In this document: piece by piece, positions 9,069-19,744 of the stretch | Numbering within the stretch: position 1 is the first letter of the stretch | Layout: each line of letters opens with the position of its first letter | Assembly: GCF_030160015.1 (NCBI RefSeq) | Contig: NZ_BSNN01000002.1 | Coordinates: 496,001 to 560,000 of the forward strand | Length of the DNA stretch: 64,000 nucleotides | Reading direction: 5' to 3' | Origin: Amylibacter marinus | Lineage (GTDB): Bacteria > Pseudomonadota > Alphaproteobacteria > Rhodobacterales > Rhodobacteraceae | Made by a program: the position numbers and the translations under genes | The notes under the pieces: generated by a model | What the model was told of the DNA's origin: nothing | Database searches by the model: none | Seen by the model: only the letters and a program-made list of their open reading frames with translations

Positions 9069-9153
9069 TAGAGCACCTTCGAGCATATTTCTATTGTTAT
9101 GCAGGAAACGCAAAGCAAGGTCTAGGGGGATGATTTTGTTTCGGCAAAAGCGA

Positions 9154-9178
9154 AAACGGCCTCTATGCGAGGCCGTTT
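9154..9178 (-). terminator. Terminator after clpX
   Basis: A perfect 10-bp stem: AAACGGCCTC at 9154-9163 and GAGGCCGTTT at 9169-9178 with a 5-base loop. Read on the minus strand it is followed by a T-rich tail. It lies 15 bases after the clpX stop. Confidence 0.8.
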
Positions 9179-9192
9179 CAAATTATTAGGAT

Positions 9193-10458
9193 TTAGCTGG
9201 CCGAGGCCGTTTCCTCCACCTGATCCGCATAAACGATCAGCGGCTCACCCTCGCGCGTTACCGCATCTTCGTTGACCACAACCTCTTGTACATTCTCAAG
9301 GCTTGGCAATTCAAACATCGTGTCCAGTAGAATATCCTCTAGGATAGAGCGTAATCCACGCGCACCTGTCTTACGCTCGATTGCGCGGCGTGCAATGGCC
9401 CGCAAAGCTTCGTCTGTAAAGGTCAGCTGGGCATCTTCTAGCGAGAACAACGTCTGGTACTGTTTAACCAAGGCATTTTTTGGCTCAGACAAAATGGTTA
9501 CAAGAGCGTCTTCGTCCAGATCAGTCAGTGTGGCCAATACGGGCAAACGACCTACAAATTCAGGAATCAGCCCGAATTTCAATAAATCTTCTGGCTCCAT
9601 GTCAGTGAATATCTCACCAATACCGCGGGCATCTTCGTCTTTGACATCTGCGCCAAAACCGATGCCAGATCCCTTGCCTCTCTGAGCAATAATACGATCA
9701 AGGCCGGCAAATGCACCGCCACAAATAAACAGGATGTTTGTGGTATCAACCTGTAGGAACTCTTGCTGAGGGTGCTTGCGACCGCCCTGTGGTGGCACAG
9801 AGGCAACAGTGCCCTCCATGATTTTCAACAGTGCTTGTTGTACCCCCTCGCCCGACACATCGCGGGTGATAGAGGGGTTATCTGACTTGCGAGTAATTTT
9901 ATCGACTTCGTCGATATACACGATGCCACGTTGCGCGCGTTCTACGTTGTATTCAGAGGCCTGTAGCAATTTCAGGATGATGTTTTCTACATCCTCTCCC
10001 ACATAACCGGCCTCGGTCAATGTGGTCGCATCCGCCATGGTAAAGGGGACATCCAGAATGCGCGCTAACGTTTGCGCCAGCAATGTTTTACCACAACCAG
10101 TTGGGCCAACCAGCATGATATTGGATTTTGACAGTTCGATTTCGCTATCTTTGTCAGCATGATCCAAGCGCTTGTAATGGTTGTGTACAGCAACCGACAG
10201 CACCCGTTTTGCCACATCTTGGCCGATCACGTAATCATCTAATACCTGACAGATTTCCGCAGGCGTTGGCATTCCCTCGCCAGATTTTACAACCCCGGCT
10301 TTCGCCTCTTCGCGGATGATATCCATACACAATTCAACGCATTCATCACAGATGAAGACTGTTGGGCCCGCAATCAGCTTGCGCACCTCGTGTTGGCTCT
10401 TGCCACAGAACGAACAATATAGGGTATTTTTTGCGTCACCATCGCCAGAATTCGCCAT
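9193..10458 (-). CDS. clpX: ATP-dependent Clp protease ATP-binding subunit ClpX
   Basis: 421 aa. This AAA+ unfoldase delivers proteins to ClpP. The N-terminal C4 zinc domain has CSFCGKSQ and [10 protein letters not shown]. The Walker A box is GPTGCGKT and the Walker B region is [10 protein letters not shown]; the pore loop GYVGEDVE and the sensor-2 [10 protein letters not shown] motif are also present. The length is normal. It lies 147 bases downstream of clpP on the same strand. Confidence 0.97.
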   Translation of the reverse strand: MANSGDGDAKNTLYCSFCGKSQHEVRKLIAGPTVFICDECVELCMDIIREEAKAGVVKSGEGMPTPAEICQVLDDYVIGQDVAKRVLSVAVHNHYKRLDHADKDSEIELSKSNIMLVGPTGCGKTLLAQTLARILDVPFTMADATTLTEAGYVGEDVENIILKLLQASEYNVERAQRGIVYIDEVDKITRKSDNPSITRDVSGEGVQQALLKIMEGTVASVPPQGGRKHPQQEFLQVDTTNILFICGGAFAGLDRIIAQRGKGSGIGFGADVKDEDARGIGEIFTDMEPEDLLKFGLIPEFVGRLPVLATLTDLDEDALVTILSEPKNALVKQYQTLFSLEDAQLTFTDEALRAIARRAIERKTGARGLRSILEDILLDTMFELPSLENVQEVVVNEDAVTREGEPLIVYADQVEETASAS

Positions 10459-10538
10459 TCACTACTCCACTTTGGCCCAAGGCCGAATTTTCTTCCCCGA
10501 GATTATGCTAGAAACCATCCGAGGACAATGATTATAAA

Positions 10539-10556
10539 CACCCTGCTATTTGGGTG
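10539..10556 (-). promoter_or_regulatory. Hairpin between clpP and clpX
   Basis: CACCC at 10539-10543 pairs with GGGTG at 10552-10556. On the minus strand it is followed by TTTATAAT. It may act as a partial terminator or attenuator that lets clpP be expressed above clpX. The stem is only 5 bp. Confidence 0.3.
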
Positions 10557-10605
10557 CTAAAAACACTAGCATTCTACATATGAATAAACCCTTCAATTGG
10601 GGGGC

Positions 10606-11229
10606 TTACTCTTCTTCTACCGCACGCTTTTGTACGATCTCATCAACCAGACCCCAATCCTTGGCCTCTTCTGCGGTCATGAAATTATCGCGATCAAGCG
10701 CGGCTTCTACATCTTTCAACTTCTGCCCACAATGGTGAACATAAATCTTGTTCAGGCGATCTTTCAGTTCCAATATCTCTTTGGCGTGCAGTGCGATATC
10801 TGACGCCTGCCCCTGGAAACCACCCGAGGGTTGATGCACCATCACGCGCGAATTTGGCAGGGTAAAGCGCATATCTTTCTCGCCTGCGGCCAGTAGCAAC
10901 GACCCCATTGAGGCCGCCTGACCGATACACAGGGTCGAAACCTTGGGGCGGATATATTGCATGGTGTCATAGATCGATAGACCGGATGAAACCACGCCGC
11001 CTGGGCTGTTGATATACATTGCTATGTCTTTGTTGGGGTTTTCTGCCTCTAGGAACAACAGCTGAGCAACGATTAGTGTTGCCATACCGTCGTGTACAGG
11101 GCCGGATACGAAAATAATTCGTTCTTTGAGCATCCGAGAAAAGATATCGTAGGAACGTTCCCCGCGAGAGGTTTGTTCCACCACCATCGGGACCAGAGTG
11201 CTGTTATATACTTCTAATGGATCGCGCAT
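10606..11229 (-). CDS. clpP: ATP-dependent Clp protease proteolytic subunit ClpP
   Basis: 207 aa. This serine protease forms the ClpXP/ClpAP barrel. The catalytic triad is S107 (GQAASMGS), H132 (VMVHQPSGG) and D181 (LDRDNFM). Its start is taken at 11227-11229 (MRDPLEVYN) because AGG lies just upstream and homologues begin MKDP or MRDP. In-frame starts 14 and 20 codons further upstream have weak ribosome sites. It is followed by clpX in the usual order. Confidence 0.96.
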   Translation of the reverse strand: MRDPLEVYNSTLVPMVVEQTSRGERSYDIFSRMLKERIIFVSGPVHDGMATLIVAQLLFLEAENPNKDIAMYINSPGGVVSSGLSIYDTMQYIRPKVSTLCIGQAASMGSLLLAAGEKDMRFTLPNSRVMVHQPSGGFQGQASDIALHAKEILELKDRLNKIYVHHCGQKLKDVEAALDRDNFMTAEEAKDWGLVDEIVQKRAVEEE

Positions 11230-11464
11230 TTTAACCTGCCTGTTTGAATTCGTTCTAATCACTGTAGTCATTGCCAATGCTGGCTTCAAGTCGTGTTTAT
11301 ACCGATCGAGATTATTAAGCAGTTAATCAGCAACTGGTAAAAGCCCTTGATATCTTTTAACAAGTTATCATTCCGTTACGTCAACGTCACTTAAATAGAT
11401 TGACCGATCAAAGACCCCTACGCTAGCGTTGGACTAATTCAGGGAGAGAATTTAGGGAGACACC

Positions 11465-12649
11465 ATGAACAAACTTACACTTTCTGCGGCAACCGTCGCA
11501 TTGGCGACAACCGCCACCGGCGCATTAGCTGGGGGGCTAGATCGCGCAACCTTTAGTTCGGCAATCCTATTTGAGGAAGGAACCCATGCCGAAATTTCTT
11601 TTGCAACCACTAGCCCCAAGGTATCACCGCAAACCGATACCGCTTTTGGTGGTGCGGCATTAAATTCCGCATGGCAAGTAACCGAAAGGTTTAATACCGG
11701 CATCGTTCGTTTTAAGACCGATCTAAGCGACAAAGTTGCGATCGCCTTTGAGGTGAACAATAACCCCTATGGCGTCGATATCAATTACGGTGCATTTGCC
11801 GCGTCTGCCTTTTCTGCAGTTTCAGACCTAGCATCCCTAAGCGCAAATCTCAGTTCATCAGCAATGACCCTAAGTGGGAAATACAAAGTAACCGACCGTT
11901 TCTCGGTGATTGGTGCACTAAAGTTGGTGGAAATCGGTGGTAGCGCCAATGTTTCTGTACCTTTGGCTGCGGGCATTGGCGCAGGCGCGGTTACCAGCAT
12001 TGGCCTAGCGGATATTGGAGCGGGTGCTGGCATTGTTACGCTTGAAGGTGATAGCGCAATTGCCCCTATCATCGGCGTTTCATATGAAATACCTGACATT
12101 GCGCTGCGTGTTGCGGCATCCTATGAATTGGGTGTTGAAACCAACCCGATCGTGAACTCGATCAACCCAACCTATTCTGGTGGTGCTGGCTCAATCAAAA
12201 CACCAGATGTTATGCTGTTGGAATTCCAATCTGGCGTGGCCAAAGATACATTGGTATTTGGCGCAATTCGCCGTGCCAATTGGTCCGATGCACAGGTAAC
12301 AATGTCTGCCGTCTATGACAATCTTCAGCTGTCTGATTTCGACGACAGCACCACCTATACTATTGGTGTAGGGCGTCGTTTCTCCGACAAGTTTTCTGGC
12401 TCTCTAACCCTGACCCACGCGCCATCTGATTGTGATAGTGTCAGCCTATTAGCGCCAACATGTGAAAACAACACATTGTCCATTGGCGGTAAATATAGCG
12501 TTGGCAATGGCACCGCCATATCCGCTGGCGTTAGCTTCCGTAAATACAAAACGGCGACCTCAAGTTCGATAAGCCCTGAGAGTGGTTCGATCGTCTTTGA
12601 TGGTGATACGCTACGAACCGTTGGCGTAAAAGTTTCGCGCAAGTTCTAA
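11465..12649 (+). CDS. FadL/OmpP1-type outer membrane transport protein
   Basis: 394 aa. A signal peptide (residues 1-22, ending GALAG) is followed by GLDRATFSSAILFEEGTHAEISF, split here as GLDRATFSS and ILFEEGTHAEI, the typical start of Rhodobacterales FadL-like porins. The rest is Gly-rich amphipathic beta strands ending in an outer-membrane C-terminus, VKVSRKF. FadL proteins let long-chain fatty acids or other hydrophobic substrates cross the outer membrane. The substrate here is unknown. AGGGAGA precedes the start. A perfect ACGCTAGCGT palindrome lies in the leader, and a strong terminator closes the gene, so it is monocistronic. Confidence 0.87.
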   Translation: MNKLTLSAATVALATTATGALAGGLDRATFSSAILFEEGTHAEISFATTSPKVSPQTDTAFGGAALNSAWQVTERFNTGIVRFKTDLSDKVAIAFEVNNNPYGVDINYGAFAASAFSAVSDLASLSANLSSSAMTLSGKYKVTDRFSVIGALKLVEIGGSANVSVPLAAGIGAGAVTSIGLADIGAGAGIVTLEGDSAIAPIIGVSYEIPDIALRVAASYELGVETNPIVNSINPTYSGGAGSIKTPDVMLLEFQSGVAKDTLVFGAIRRANWSDAQVTMSAVYDNLQLSDFDDSTTYTIGVGRRFSDKFSGSLTLTHAPSDCDSVSLLAPTCENNTLSIGGKYSVGNGTAISAGVSFRKYKTATSSSISPESGSIVFDGDTLRTVGVKVSRKF

Positions 12650-12672
12650 AACAGCGATCAATTTAATACTTT

Positions 12673-12700
12673 AAAGCGCCCTGTTTGGGGCGCTTTTTTA
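12673..12700 (+). terminator. Terminator after the FadL-type gene
   Basis: AAAGCGCCC (12673-12681) pairs with GGGCGCTTT (12688-12696), followed by further T residues. Confidence 0.85.
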
Positions 12701-12724
12701 TGTGGGTATCATTACGTAAACGAA

Positions 12725-12752
12725 AAAAGCCGCCCACAAAGGGGCGGCTTTT
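12725..12752 (-). terminator. Terminator after tig
   Basis: AAAAGCCGCCC (12725-12735) pairs perfectly with GGGCGGCTTTT (12742-12752). The stem has A/T runs on both sides, so it can stop transcription in either direction. It faces the end of tig, 22 bases away. Confidence 0.82.
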
Positions 12753-12773
12753 CCAATTCTAAAAGGCTTGGAT

Positions 12774-14102
12774 TTAGTCTTCCAGAGCTTCTACAGCTTT
12801 TTGCAGATCTTCTTTGCTGATCTCTTTATCTGTGATCGCGGCGTTCTCTACGATGTAATCCACAACTTTCTCTTCGAACAAAGGTGCGCGAATTTGTTGC
12901 TGTGCTTCTGGGTTTTTCTGAATAAATTCAAAGAACTGCTGAGCATTTGGGCCGTACTGTTGGGCCTGTTGAATGATCGCTTGCTGCATTTCAGCATCTG
13001 TTACAGTGATCTCTTGAATTTGACCAACCTCCGCCAACAACAATCCCAATCGCACGCGGCGAGTTGCCAATTTTGTGTGCTCGTCAGTTGTTTCGATTTC
13101 CGGGTGATCGTGGCCTTCTACTTCTGGGTTTTCTTCGTGCCACAGCTGATGCGCGATTTGGTTCGCCTCAGCAGTTACCAAACCTTCTGGCAATTCAAAA
13201 TCAACCAGCTTGTCCAACGCATCCATAAGATCACGTTTCATGATCAAACGTGCCGCACCTTTATACTCTTCTTCTAGGCGCGCCGTGATTTGCTTCTCTA
13301 GATCCGCCAGATCTTCTGCGCCAAATTTCTTGGCCAACTCGTCATTCAGTTCTGCGGCAACTGGGCCCTTAACGGCATTTACTGTACATTCAAATACAGC
13401 GTCTTTGCCAGCTAGGTTTTCTGCACCATACTCTTCAGGGAAGGTCACCTTAACTTCTACATCGTCGCCAGCCTTTGCGCCAACCAACTGTGCTTCGAAC
13501 CCAGGGATGAAGCTGTTTGAACCCAAAACCAGCGGATAATCGTCGGCTTGACCACCATCAAAAGCTTCGCCGTCTACCTTGCCCAAGAAGTTGATCACAA
13601 CCTGATCACCATCTTTGGCTTTGCTGCCTTTTTTCTTATCTTCGAACTCTTGTGCGGTTTCAGCCAAGTTCGCCATCGCCTCTTTCACATCCTCATCAGA
13701 TGCCTTTACGGTGTTGCGCTCTAGCTTGATCGCAGAGAAATCAGTTTCTGGAACTGTTGGAAGACATTCATAGGCCAAGGATACGTTTACATCGTCCCCT
13801 TCTTTCCAGTCTTCGTTGGTCATTTTCACGTCAGGCTGTTGCGCAGGGCGATCGCCAGATGTTTCAAAATGCGCATTCATCGCACCATCAACAGATTCTT
13901 GCATCGCTTCGCCCAGAACTTGCTGACCGAATTGCTTCTTCAGCATAGCCAAAGGAACCTTACCCTTGCGGAAACCTTTGATCTCTACGTTTGGCTGAGC
14001 CTCTTTCAATTTGGCATCAACGGTTTCAGCCAATTCCTTGGCTGTAATTAGAATATCGTAGCCGCGTTTAAGGCCTTCGTTCAAGGTTTCGGTAACCGAC
14101 AT
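12774..14102 (-). CDS. tig: Trigger factor, ribosome-bound chaperone
   Basis: 442 aa. It binds at the ribosome exit tunnel and helps new proteins fold. The N-terminal ribosome-binding domain holds the [17 protein letters not shown] signature (about residues 43-60). The FKBP-like prolyl isomerase domain (about residues 150-240) includes [20 protein letters not shown], quoted in part as GDQVVINF. The C-terminal chaperone arms make up the rest. The length is normal. A 249-base leader (14103-14351) lies upstream, with a small GC hairpin at 14165-14181. No ClpXP gene adjoins it here, unlike in E. coli. Confidence 0.96.
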   Translation of the reverse strand: MSVTETLNEGLKRGYDILITAKELAETVDAKLKEAQPNVEIKGFRKGKVPLAMLKKQFGQQVLGEAMQESVDGAMNAHFETSGDRPAQQPDVKMTNEDWKEGDDVNVSLAYECLPTVPETDFSAIKLERNTVKASDEDVKEAMANLAETAQEFEDKKKGSKAKDGDQVVINFLGKVDGEAFDGGQADDYPLVLGSNSFIPGFEAQLVGAKAGDDVEVKVTFPEEYGAENLAGKDAVFECTVNAVKGPVAAELNDELAKKFGAEDLADLEKQITARLEEEYKGAARLIMKRDLMDALDKLVDFELPEGLVTAEANQIAHQLWHEENPEVEGHDHPEIETTDEHTKLATRRVRLGLLLAEVGQIQEITVTDAEMQQAIIQQAQQYGPNAQQFFEFIQKNPEAQQQIRAPLFEEKVVDYIVENAAITDKEISKEDLQKAVEALED

Positions 14103-14164
14103 TTATACGTCCTTTATTTGTGGTGTTTAGGCACAGCTAAACCCCATATCCATGGTAAAACTGA

Positions 14165-14181
14165 CGCCCTTCTAAGGGGCG
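14165..14181 (-). promoter_or_regulatory. Small hairpin in the tig leader
   Basis: CGCCC (14165-14169) pairs with GGGCG (14177-14181). It lies in the 249-base intergenic region between tig and the divergent subtilase gene. No other structure or gene was supported there. Confidence 0.25.
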
Positions 14182-14357
14182 AACTCTGTTGGTGCAAGGG
14201 GATTCCGATACCTAACATCCCGACGCCCAGCCCCTCCGTAGCTGGCAATTTTATCAACGTATAAAATATTTCGACAATCACAGAATGAGAATTCGTTGAT
14301 CTTTGCATTCTATTAATCAAAACTGTCCAGAACTAGGGTACCAATGAGGATGTGGCG

Positions 14358-16553
14358 ATGGATTCTAAATTATGGATGAATTTAGGTAGCTTGGGATGCA
14401 TTGTCACTCTGTCAGCCTGTTCTGGGGGCTCTTCTTCGGATTCAGGTGGTGTGGTGCGCCCCGACCCAACTCCAAACAGCTGGGTCAGCACATCGGAGTT
14501 TACACGAAATTATGGCCTCGGCCTGATCAATGCTGATGCATACTATACTGATGGCGGCACAGGTGCCGGCATTACTGTAGGCATCATCGATACTGGAATC
14601 GATACCACCCATAGCGAATTCAACGGTCGGATCAGCGGCGCCTCAATTGATATTGTAAATATGAGCGCTGTTTCTGATCAAGACGGGCATGGCACCTGGG
14701 TTGCAGGTGTTATCGGTGCCGATTACGGATCAGGTAATGTTCAGGGTGTGGCCTACGAGGCAACACTCTTGGCTGTTGATGCCTATACCGAATCTATTGA
14801 TGGGTTTTACGATATAGATACGGCCGCAGGTATTCGCCATGCGGTAGACAATGGTGCTGATGTCATAAATCTTAGCCTCGGCGGATTTGGCAGCAGCTCA
14901 ACCATAAACTCGGCCCTTGAATATGCTGCAGAGAATGGCGTGGCTGTGGCCATCGCTACCGGCAACGATTCTGAACGCTCGTTTGGCAATATTGCCGATA
15001 TCAGCAACCCCGCATATGAGGCCGGGCGTGGAATTTATGATGGGCATATAATCGCTGTTGGCGCCGTAAACAGCGCTGGTGATGTGACCGATTTTTCCAA
15101 CGCCTGTAATTCTGTCGATATCCGCTATTGCCTAGTGGCACCCGGTCAATCGATCTATACCACGCGCTCTGGTGGCGGCTATAATTACGTCAGCGGCACT
15201 TCTTTCGCGGCGCCACATGTGGCAGGTGCCATTGCCGTCTTGCTTAGCGCCTACCCTAACCTTACGGCCAAACAAGCGATTCAGATCCTTTTGGAATCCG
15301 CATATGACCGGGGCAGCTCTTCACCTGACTTCCAAGACTACGATACAGAATACGGCAACGGGTTACTGGACCTAGAGGCCGCTATGGCGCCCTCCGGATT
15401 TCTGAGCACCGTCGCTGGTGAAGAACTGACCAGCATGGAGAATGCAGACTTCACTGTATCCTCGGCATTTGGCAATGCATTTTCCCAACAAAATACGTTT
15501 AGCAATTTGGTGCTCTATGATGCCTATGCACGAGCCTACCAAGCAGACCTTTCGGATCGTATTGCCGATAAGCAATCCAATAGTAATTTGGAATTCTTCA
15601 CCGATTTTACCTCCACCACAAAGTCCCAAAACGCCAACATTGGTGCGGTGTCAACCAGCTTCACCCTTAGGGATCGGATGGATGAAAACACAGGCGATAC
15701 AACGCCCACACTTACCCAATTTTACGCAAACGCAGAGATATCTCCCCACAGCACCCTGCACATCGCCCATGGCGATACGGCGCTCGGAGCGTCTACATTA
15801 AACTTTATTGATCAGGCGGTTCAAACCCACAGCATCACCGATGCCTCGCTCACCCCGCTATCCTACCTAACCCAAGAAGGCCAAAGTATTGCATTGGGCC
15901 GCAAGGTTCAGAACTGGGATGTGAGTTACGGCCTACGCGGCGGCACCTATAATGTGTCGCAAAATATCGCCGCAGATATCCGCGTAGAGCGCAATTGGGC
16001 CCAAGGCTTTTATCTTGGTATCTCCGGCTCGTATATTTACGAGGACAACAGCTTTCTGGGCACCACTGGCACGGGCGGCTTTGATGGTGGTTATAGCGCT
16101 AAAACCACCTTAGGGACAGTTGGCGTCGGTTATGAAAAACGAAACCTGCGCCTATTTGCTCAGCTTAGCACCAGCTCAACAAAGGTAGATCATGCCAGCA
16201 CCGCCCTCCTGGCAGATTTCACCACCATAAACGCGCAATCCGCGATGATTGGCGCAACCTATCAAAACTTGTTCAGCGGGGCAGATAGCCTCTCGCTTAC
16301 GCTCTCTAAACCCTTGTATGTAAAGAGCGGCGCCGCGTCCCTACGCACAAACATTGAAACCACCCAGCCCGTAGCCACACGCATAGGTCTACGCCCAACT
16401 GGCTCTCAAACCAATCTCGAACTAGGCTACCTGTCCCAGATTGATCACACCACCAGTTGGGGCTGGGGATTGGCCTATATCCATAACCCAAATCACGATG
16501 CACAGGCCAAAGCAGAGATTTCCGCAGGCATTACACTAAAGCGGCGCTTCTAA
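14358..16553 (+). CDS. Lipidated subtilisin-family (S8) autotransporter protease
   Basis: 731 aa. The signal peptide ends in a lipobox (TLSAC) with lipid-accepting C21, followed by a Gly/Ser linker. The subtilase domain carries the full triad: D78 (GIIDTGID), H111 (DGHGTWVAG) and S282 (GTSFAAPHVAG). After a passenger linker, about 290 C-terminal residues form an autotransporter beta-barrel of alternating Gly/aromatic strands ending GITLKRRF. The protein should therefore export and possibly shed its own protease at the cell surface. A lipid anchor plus S8 plus barrel is the layout of neisserial NalP. The start at 14358 is favoured: GAGGA is 7 bases upstream, whereas the in-frame GTG at 14352 is too close. 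The target is unknown. Confidence 0.88.
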   Translation: MDSKLWMNLGSLGCIVTLSACSGGSSSDSGGVVRPDPTPNSWVSTSEFTRNYGLGLINADAYYTDGGTGAGITVGIIDTGIDTTHSEFNGRISGASIDIVNMSAVSDQDGHGTWVAGVIGADYGSGNVQGVAYEATLLAVDAYTESIDGFYDIDTAAGIRHAVDNGADVINLSLGGFGSSSTINSALEYAAENGVAVAIATGNDSERSFGNIADISNPAYEAGRGIYDGHIIAVGAVNSAGDVTDFSNACNSVDIRYCLVAPGQSIYTTRSGGGYNYVSGTSFAAPHVAGAIAVLLSAYPNLTAKQAIQILLESAYDRGSSSPDFQDYDTEYGNGLLDLEAAMAPSGFLSTVAGEELTSMENADFTVSSAFGNAFSQQNTFSNLVLYDAYARAYQADLSDRIADKQSNSNLEFFTDFTSTTKSQNANIGAVSTSFTLRDRMDENTGDTTPTLTQFYANAEISPHSTLHIAHGDTALGASTLNFIDQAVQTHSITDASLTPLSYLTQEGQSIALGRKVQNWDVSYGLRGGTYNVSQNIAADIRVERNWAQGFYLGISGSYIYEDNSFLGTTGTGGFDGGYSAKTTLGTVGVGYEKRNLRLFAQLSTSSTKVDHASTALLADFTTINAQSAMIGATYQNLFSGADSLSLTLSKPLYVKSGAASLRTNIETTQPVATRIGLRPTGSQTNLELGYLSQIDHTTSWGWGLAYIHNPNHDAQAKAEISAGITLKRRF

Positions 16554-16564
16554 ACAGCAATGTT

Positions 16565-16602
16565 AACTCTACCCCTTTGGATTGATCTTAGGAGGTAGAG
16601 TT
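16565..16602 (+). terminator. Inverted repeat after the autotransporter gene
   Basis: AACTCTACC (16565-16573) pairs perfectly with GGTAGAGTT (16594-16602), extended by a CC/GG pair with one bulge. There is no clear T-run, so it may be an mRNA-stabilising or Rho-assisted end rather than a classic terminator. Confidence 0.4.
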
Positions 16603-16686
16603 GATTGTGTAACGCCCGAAAACAGCATGCCCTAGTACAGCGCATACATCGATGACCGCTGCAAACTCGATATATCAGAAGAAAAG

Positions 16687-16771
16687 TGGTACGGGTGAAG
16701 GGACTTGAACCCCCACGCCTCGCGGCGCCAGAACCTAAATCTGGTGCGTCTACCAATTCCGCCACACCCGC
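16687..16771 (-). tRNA. tRNA-Leu (anticodon TAG)
   Basis: An 85-nt class II tRNA with encoded CCA. The acceptor stem GCGGGTG pairs with CACCCGT (first pair G-T). The D arm contains GGCGGAATTGGTAGACGC. The anticodon stem CCAGA/TCTGG encloses the loop TTTAGGT, giving anticodon TAG, which reads CTA and CTG leucine codons. A short variable arm precedes the T arm GGGGGTTCAAGTCCC. Leucine tRNAs have this long-variable-arm form. Confidence 0.95.
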
Positions 16772-17467
<696 letters not shown>

Positions 17468-17498
17468 TACTCCCCTTAAACTGAGAAGGAACTCAAAA

Positions 17499-18905
17499 AT
17501 GAGTGCAAAAGATCTAGTTAAACGGATCAAGGACGAAGACATCCAATACGTCGACATCCGTTTCACCGACCCACGCGGCAAATTGCAACACGTAACCGTT
17601 ATTAACGATGAGGTCGACGAAGACTTCCTTGATGGCGGCTTTATGTTTGATGGGTCATCCATCGCAGGTTGGAAATCAATCGAAGAATCAGACATGAAAC
17701 TGATTCCAGATACGAACTCTGCTTATATCGACCCTTTCTATGCTGAAAAAACAATCGCCGTGCATTGTCACGTGGTTGAGCCAGACACAGGTGAAACATA
17801 CGAGCGTTGCCCACGTTCAACAGCCATGCGTGCCGAAGAGCACCTGATCGCATCAGGCATTGGCGACACCTCTTTCTGGGGCCCAGAGGCAGAATTCTTC
17901 TTGTTTGACGATGTTCGTTATTCAAACACCATCAACAAAGTATCCTACGAAGTTGATGCCGCCGATGCGTCTTGGAACACAGATGCCGAGTATGAGATGG
18001 GCAACATGGGCCACCGCCCAGGTGTTAAGGGTGGGTATTTCCCTGTGAATCCTACAGATTCTGCACAAGACCTGCGCGGCGAAATGCTGTCTACAATGAA
18101 AAACATCGGCATGAAGGTCGACAAGCACCACCACGAGGTTGCCTCTTGTCAACACGAGCTGGGTTTGGTTTTCGGTACATTGACACACCAAGCGGATGAG
18201 TTGCAAAAATACAAATACATCATCCACAACGTAGCACACGCCTACGGCAAATCAGCAACCTTTATGCCAAAGCCAATCGCTGGTGATAACGGTACTGGGA
18301 TGCACGTGAACATGTCTATCTGGAAAGATGGCAAACCATTGTTCGCTGGCGACAAATACGCTGATCTATCAGACGAAGCTTTGTTCTTCATCGGTGGCAT
18401 CCTGAAGCACGCCAAATCACTGAATGCTTTCACAAACCCATCTACAAACTCATACAAGCGTTTGATCCCGGGTTTCGAAGCACCGGTACTGCGCGCATAC
18501 TCTGCACGTAATCGTTCTGGTTGTGTACGTATTCCATGGGCTGAATCCCCCAAGGCAAAACGCGTAGAGGCTCGTTTCCCTGATCCCGCTGCAAACCCAT
18601 ACTTGTGCTTCTCTGCACTGTTGATGGCTGGCCTTGACGGTATCAAAAACAAAATCGACCCCGGCGCACCTTCTGACAAAGATCTATACGATCTGCCAGC
18701 AGAAGAATTGGCTGGTATCCCGACTGTTTGTGGTTCTTTGCGTGAAGCATTGGAAGAGCTGGAAGCAGATCACGACTACCTACTTGACGGTGGCGTATTC
18801 ACCAAGTCTCAAATCCAAGGCTATATCGAGCTGAAGGAAGAAGAGAATATTGCATATGAACACACACCTCACCCTGTTGAATTCCAGCTATACTACAGCT
18901 GCTAA
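17499..18905 (+). CDS. glnA: Glutamine synthetase, type I
   Basis: 468 aa. It makes glutamine from glutamate, ammonia and ATP. It starts [19 protein letters not shown] and shows the [11 protein letters not shown] motif and the ATP-site segment [14 protein letters not shown]. The adenylylation tyrosine is Y397 (DLYDLP), the same number as in E. coli, so it is probably controlled by GlnE. The start is set by GAAGGA 8 bases upstream; a longer frame inside glnB is not real. It is in an operon with glnB and ends in a strong terminator. Confidence 0.97.
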   Translation: MSAKDLVKRIKDEDIQYVDIRFTDPRGKLQHVTVINDEVDEDFLDGGFMFDGSSIAGWKSIEESDMKLIPDTNSAYIDPFYAEKTIAVHCHVVEPDTGETYERCPRSTAMRAEEHLIASGIGDTSFWGPEAEFFLFDDVRYSNTINKVSYEVDAADASWNTDAEYEMGNMGHRPGVKGGYFPVNPTDSAQDLRGEMLSTMKNIGMKVDKHHHEVASCQHELGLVFGTLTHQADELQKYKYIIHNVAHAYGKSATFMPKPIAGDNGTGMHVNMSIWKDGKPLFAGDKYADLSDEALFFIGGILKHAKSLNAFTNPSTNSYKRLIPGFEAPVLRAYSARNRSGCVRIPWAESPKAKRVEARFPDPAANPYLCFSALLMAGLDGIKNKIDPGAPSDKDLYDLPAEELAGIPTVCGSLREALEELEADHDYLLDGGVFTKSQIQGYIELKEEENIAYEHTPHPVEFQLYYSC

Positions 18906-18924
18906 TTTCACAGAATTTGGTTCT

Positions 18925-18953
18925 AAGGCCTCCGATTTTCGGGGGCCTTTTTT
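18925..18953 (+). terminator. Terminator after glnA
   Basis: AAGGCCTCCG (18925-18934) pairs with CGGGGGCCTT (18940-18949, one T-G pair), followed by more T residues. The T-run also contains the stop codon of the convergent gene at 18952. Confidence 0.85.
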
Positions 18954-19701
18954 ATGCCATCCCCCGGACAACAAAGGTATGGATGCCAAAAACAACCGCG
19001 CCGGTGACGGGTAGTTTCATCAAAACCTGGCGTTCACTTCGAATGAAATCGCCACAGTGATCCAAATCGCGCGGCGCATCCTCGCGGCATGGATGAAACA
19101 GATCTGGCGCGCGATACAACAGCCGGTTCATACGCCAGACCGGGCGGTCCACTTGGATATTATCCAATATCCGCTGAACGCGCCGCGCCAGATCATTGCT
19201 GTACTCTGTAACCGGTAGGTGAATGCGCCGCATTGGCCTGCCAATTTTATCCGCCAAGCACCAACTGGCAGGAAAGCACAGCGCAGCCCCCACCAGCACA
19301 TGTTCGTCATGGGGCTTTTGCAGGATGCACAGGTCTTGCTGGACCAAGCGGCGCGCCGCAATCAGGGGGTGGCAACCACATATCTCAACCGCCACGCCAT
19401 CAGGGCGCTGCACCCAACCACTTGGCAATTTTTGGTACCCCTCGGTTCGCAGAACCGATGCGACCACGAGGTCACGCAATTCAGTACAGGCCTCGTTACT
19501 TGATGCGAGCGTTTGAAAAACCTCAGCAGTGCGATGGCTCAGCAGATGATCCGCATAGCGCATCTGTGCGGCAAATGCCTCGTCGCGCAATATCCATTTA
19601 CTGGGTTCCAAGGCAAGTAGCCCCGGCAGACGCGAACGGTTTTGCCCATCCCTCAGCTCTGGGGGCAATTGGGACTGCAAGATAGGCGGGAAATCAGTCA
19701 T
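18952..19701 (-). CDS. DUF3445 / haem-dependent oxidative N-demethylase-like protein
   Basis: 249 aa. Features of the DUF3445 (HODM alpha-subunit-like) family are RLPGLLALEPSKWILRDEAF near the N-terminus (quoted as RLPGLLALEPS), RPDGVAVEICGCHPL, LVGAALCFPASWCLADKIG and the C-terminal WRMNRLLYRAPDLF. Members bind haem and oxidatively remove methyl groups from amines. It is transcribed towards glnA and shares the glnA terminator region. Its nearness to nitrogen genes would fit methylated-amine use, but this is inference; homologues are also found without such neighbours. Confidence 0.82.
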   Translation of the reverse strand: MTDFPPILQSQLPPELRDGQNRSRLPGLLALEPSKWILRDEAFAAQMRYADHLLSHRTAEVFQTLASSNEACTELRDLVVASVLRTEGYQKLPSGWVQRPDGVAVEICGCHPLIAARRLVQQDLCILQKPHDEHVLVGAALCFPASWCLADKIGRPMRRIHLPVTEYSNDLARRVQRILDNIQVDRPVWRMNRLLYRAPDLFHPCREDAPRDLDHCGDFIRSERQVLMKLPVTGAVVFGIHTFVVRGMA

Positions 19702-19744
19702 GCCCCACCCTAATCAGAACCACCCACAGGCCGCAATCAGATCC

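Noticed and set aside
14114-14320. 68-codon minus-strand frame in the tig leader
   Set aside because: No ribosome site, no protein-like pattern, and it lies in the promoter region shared by tig and the subtilase gene.
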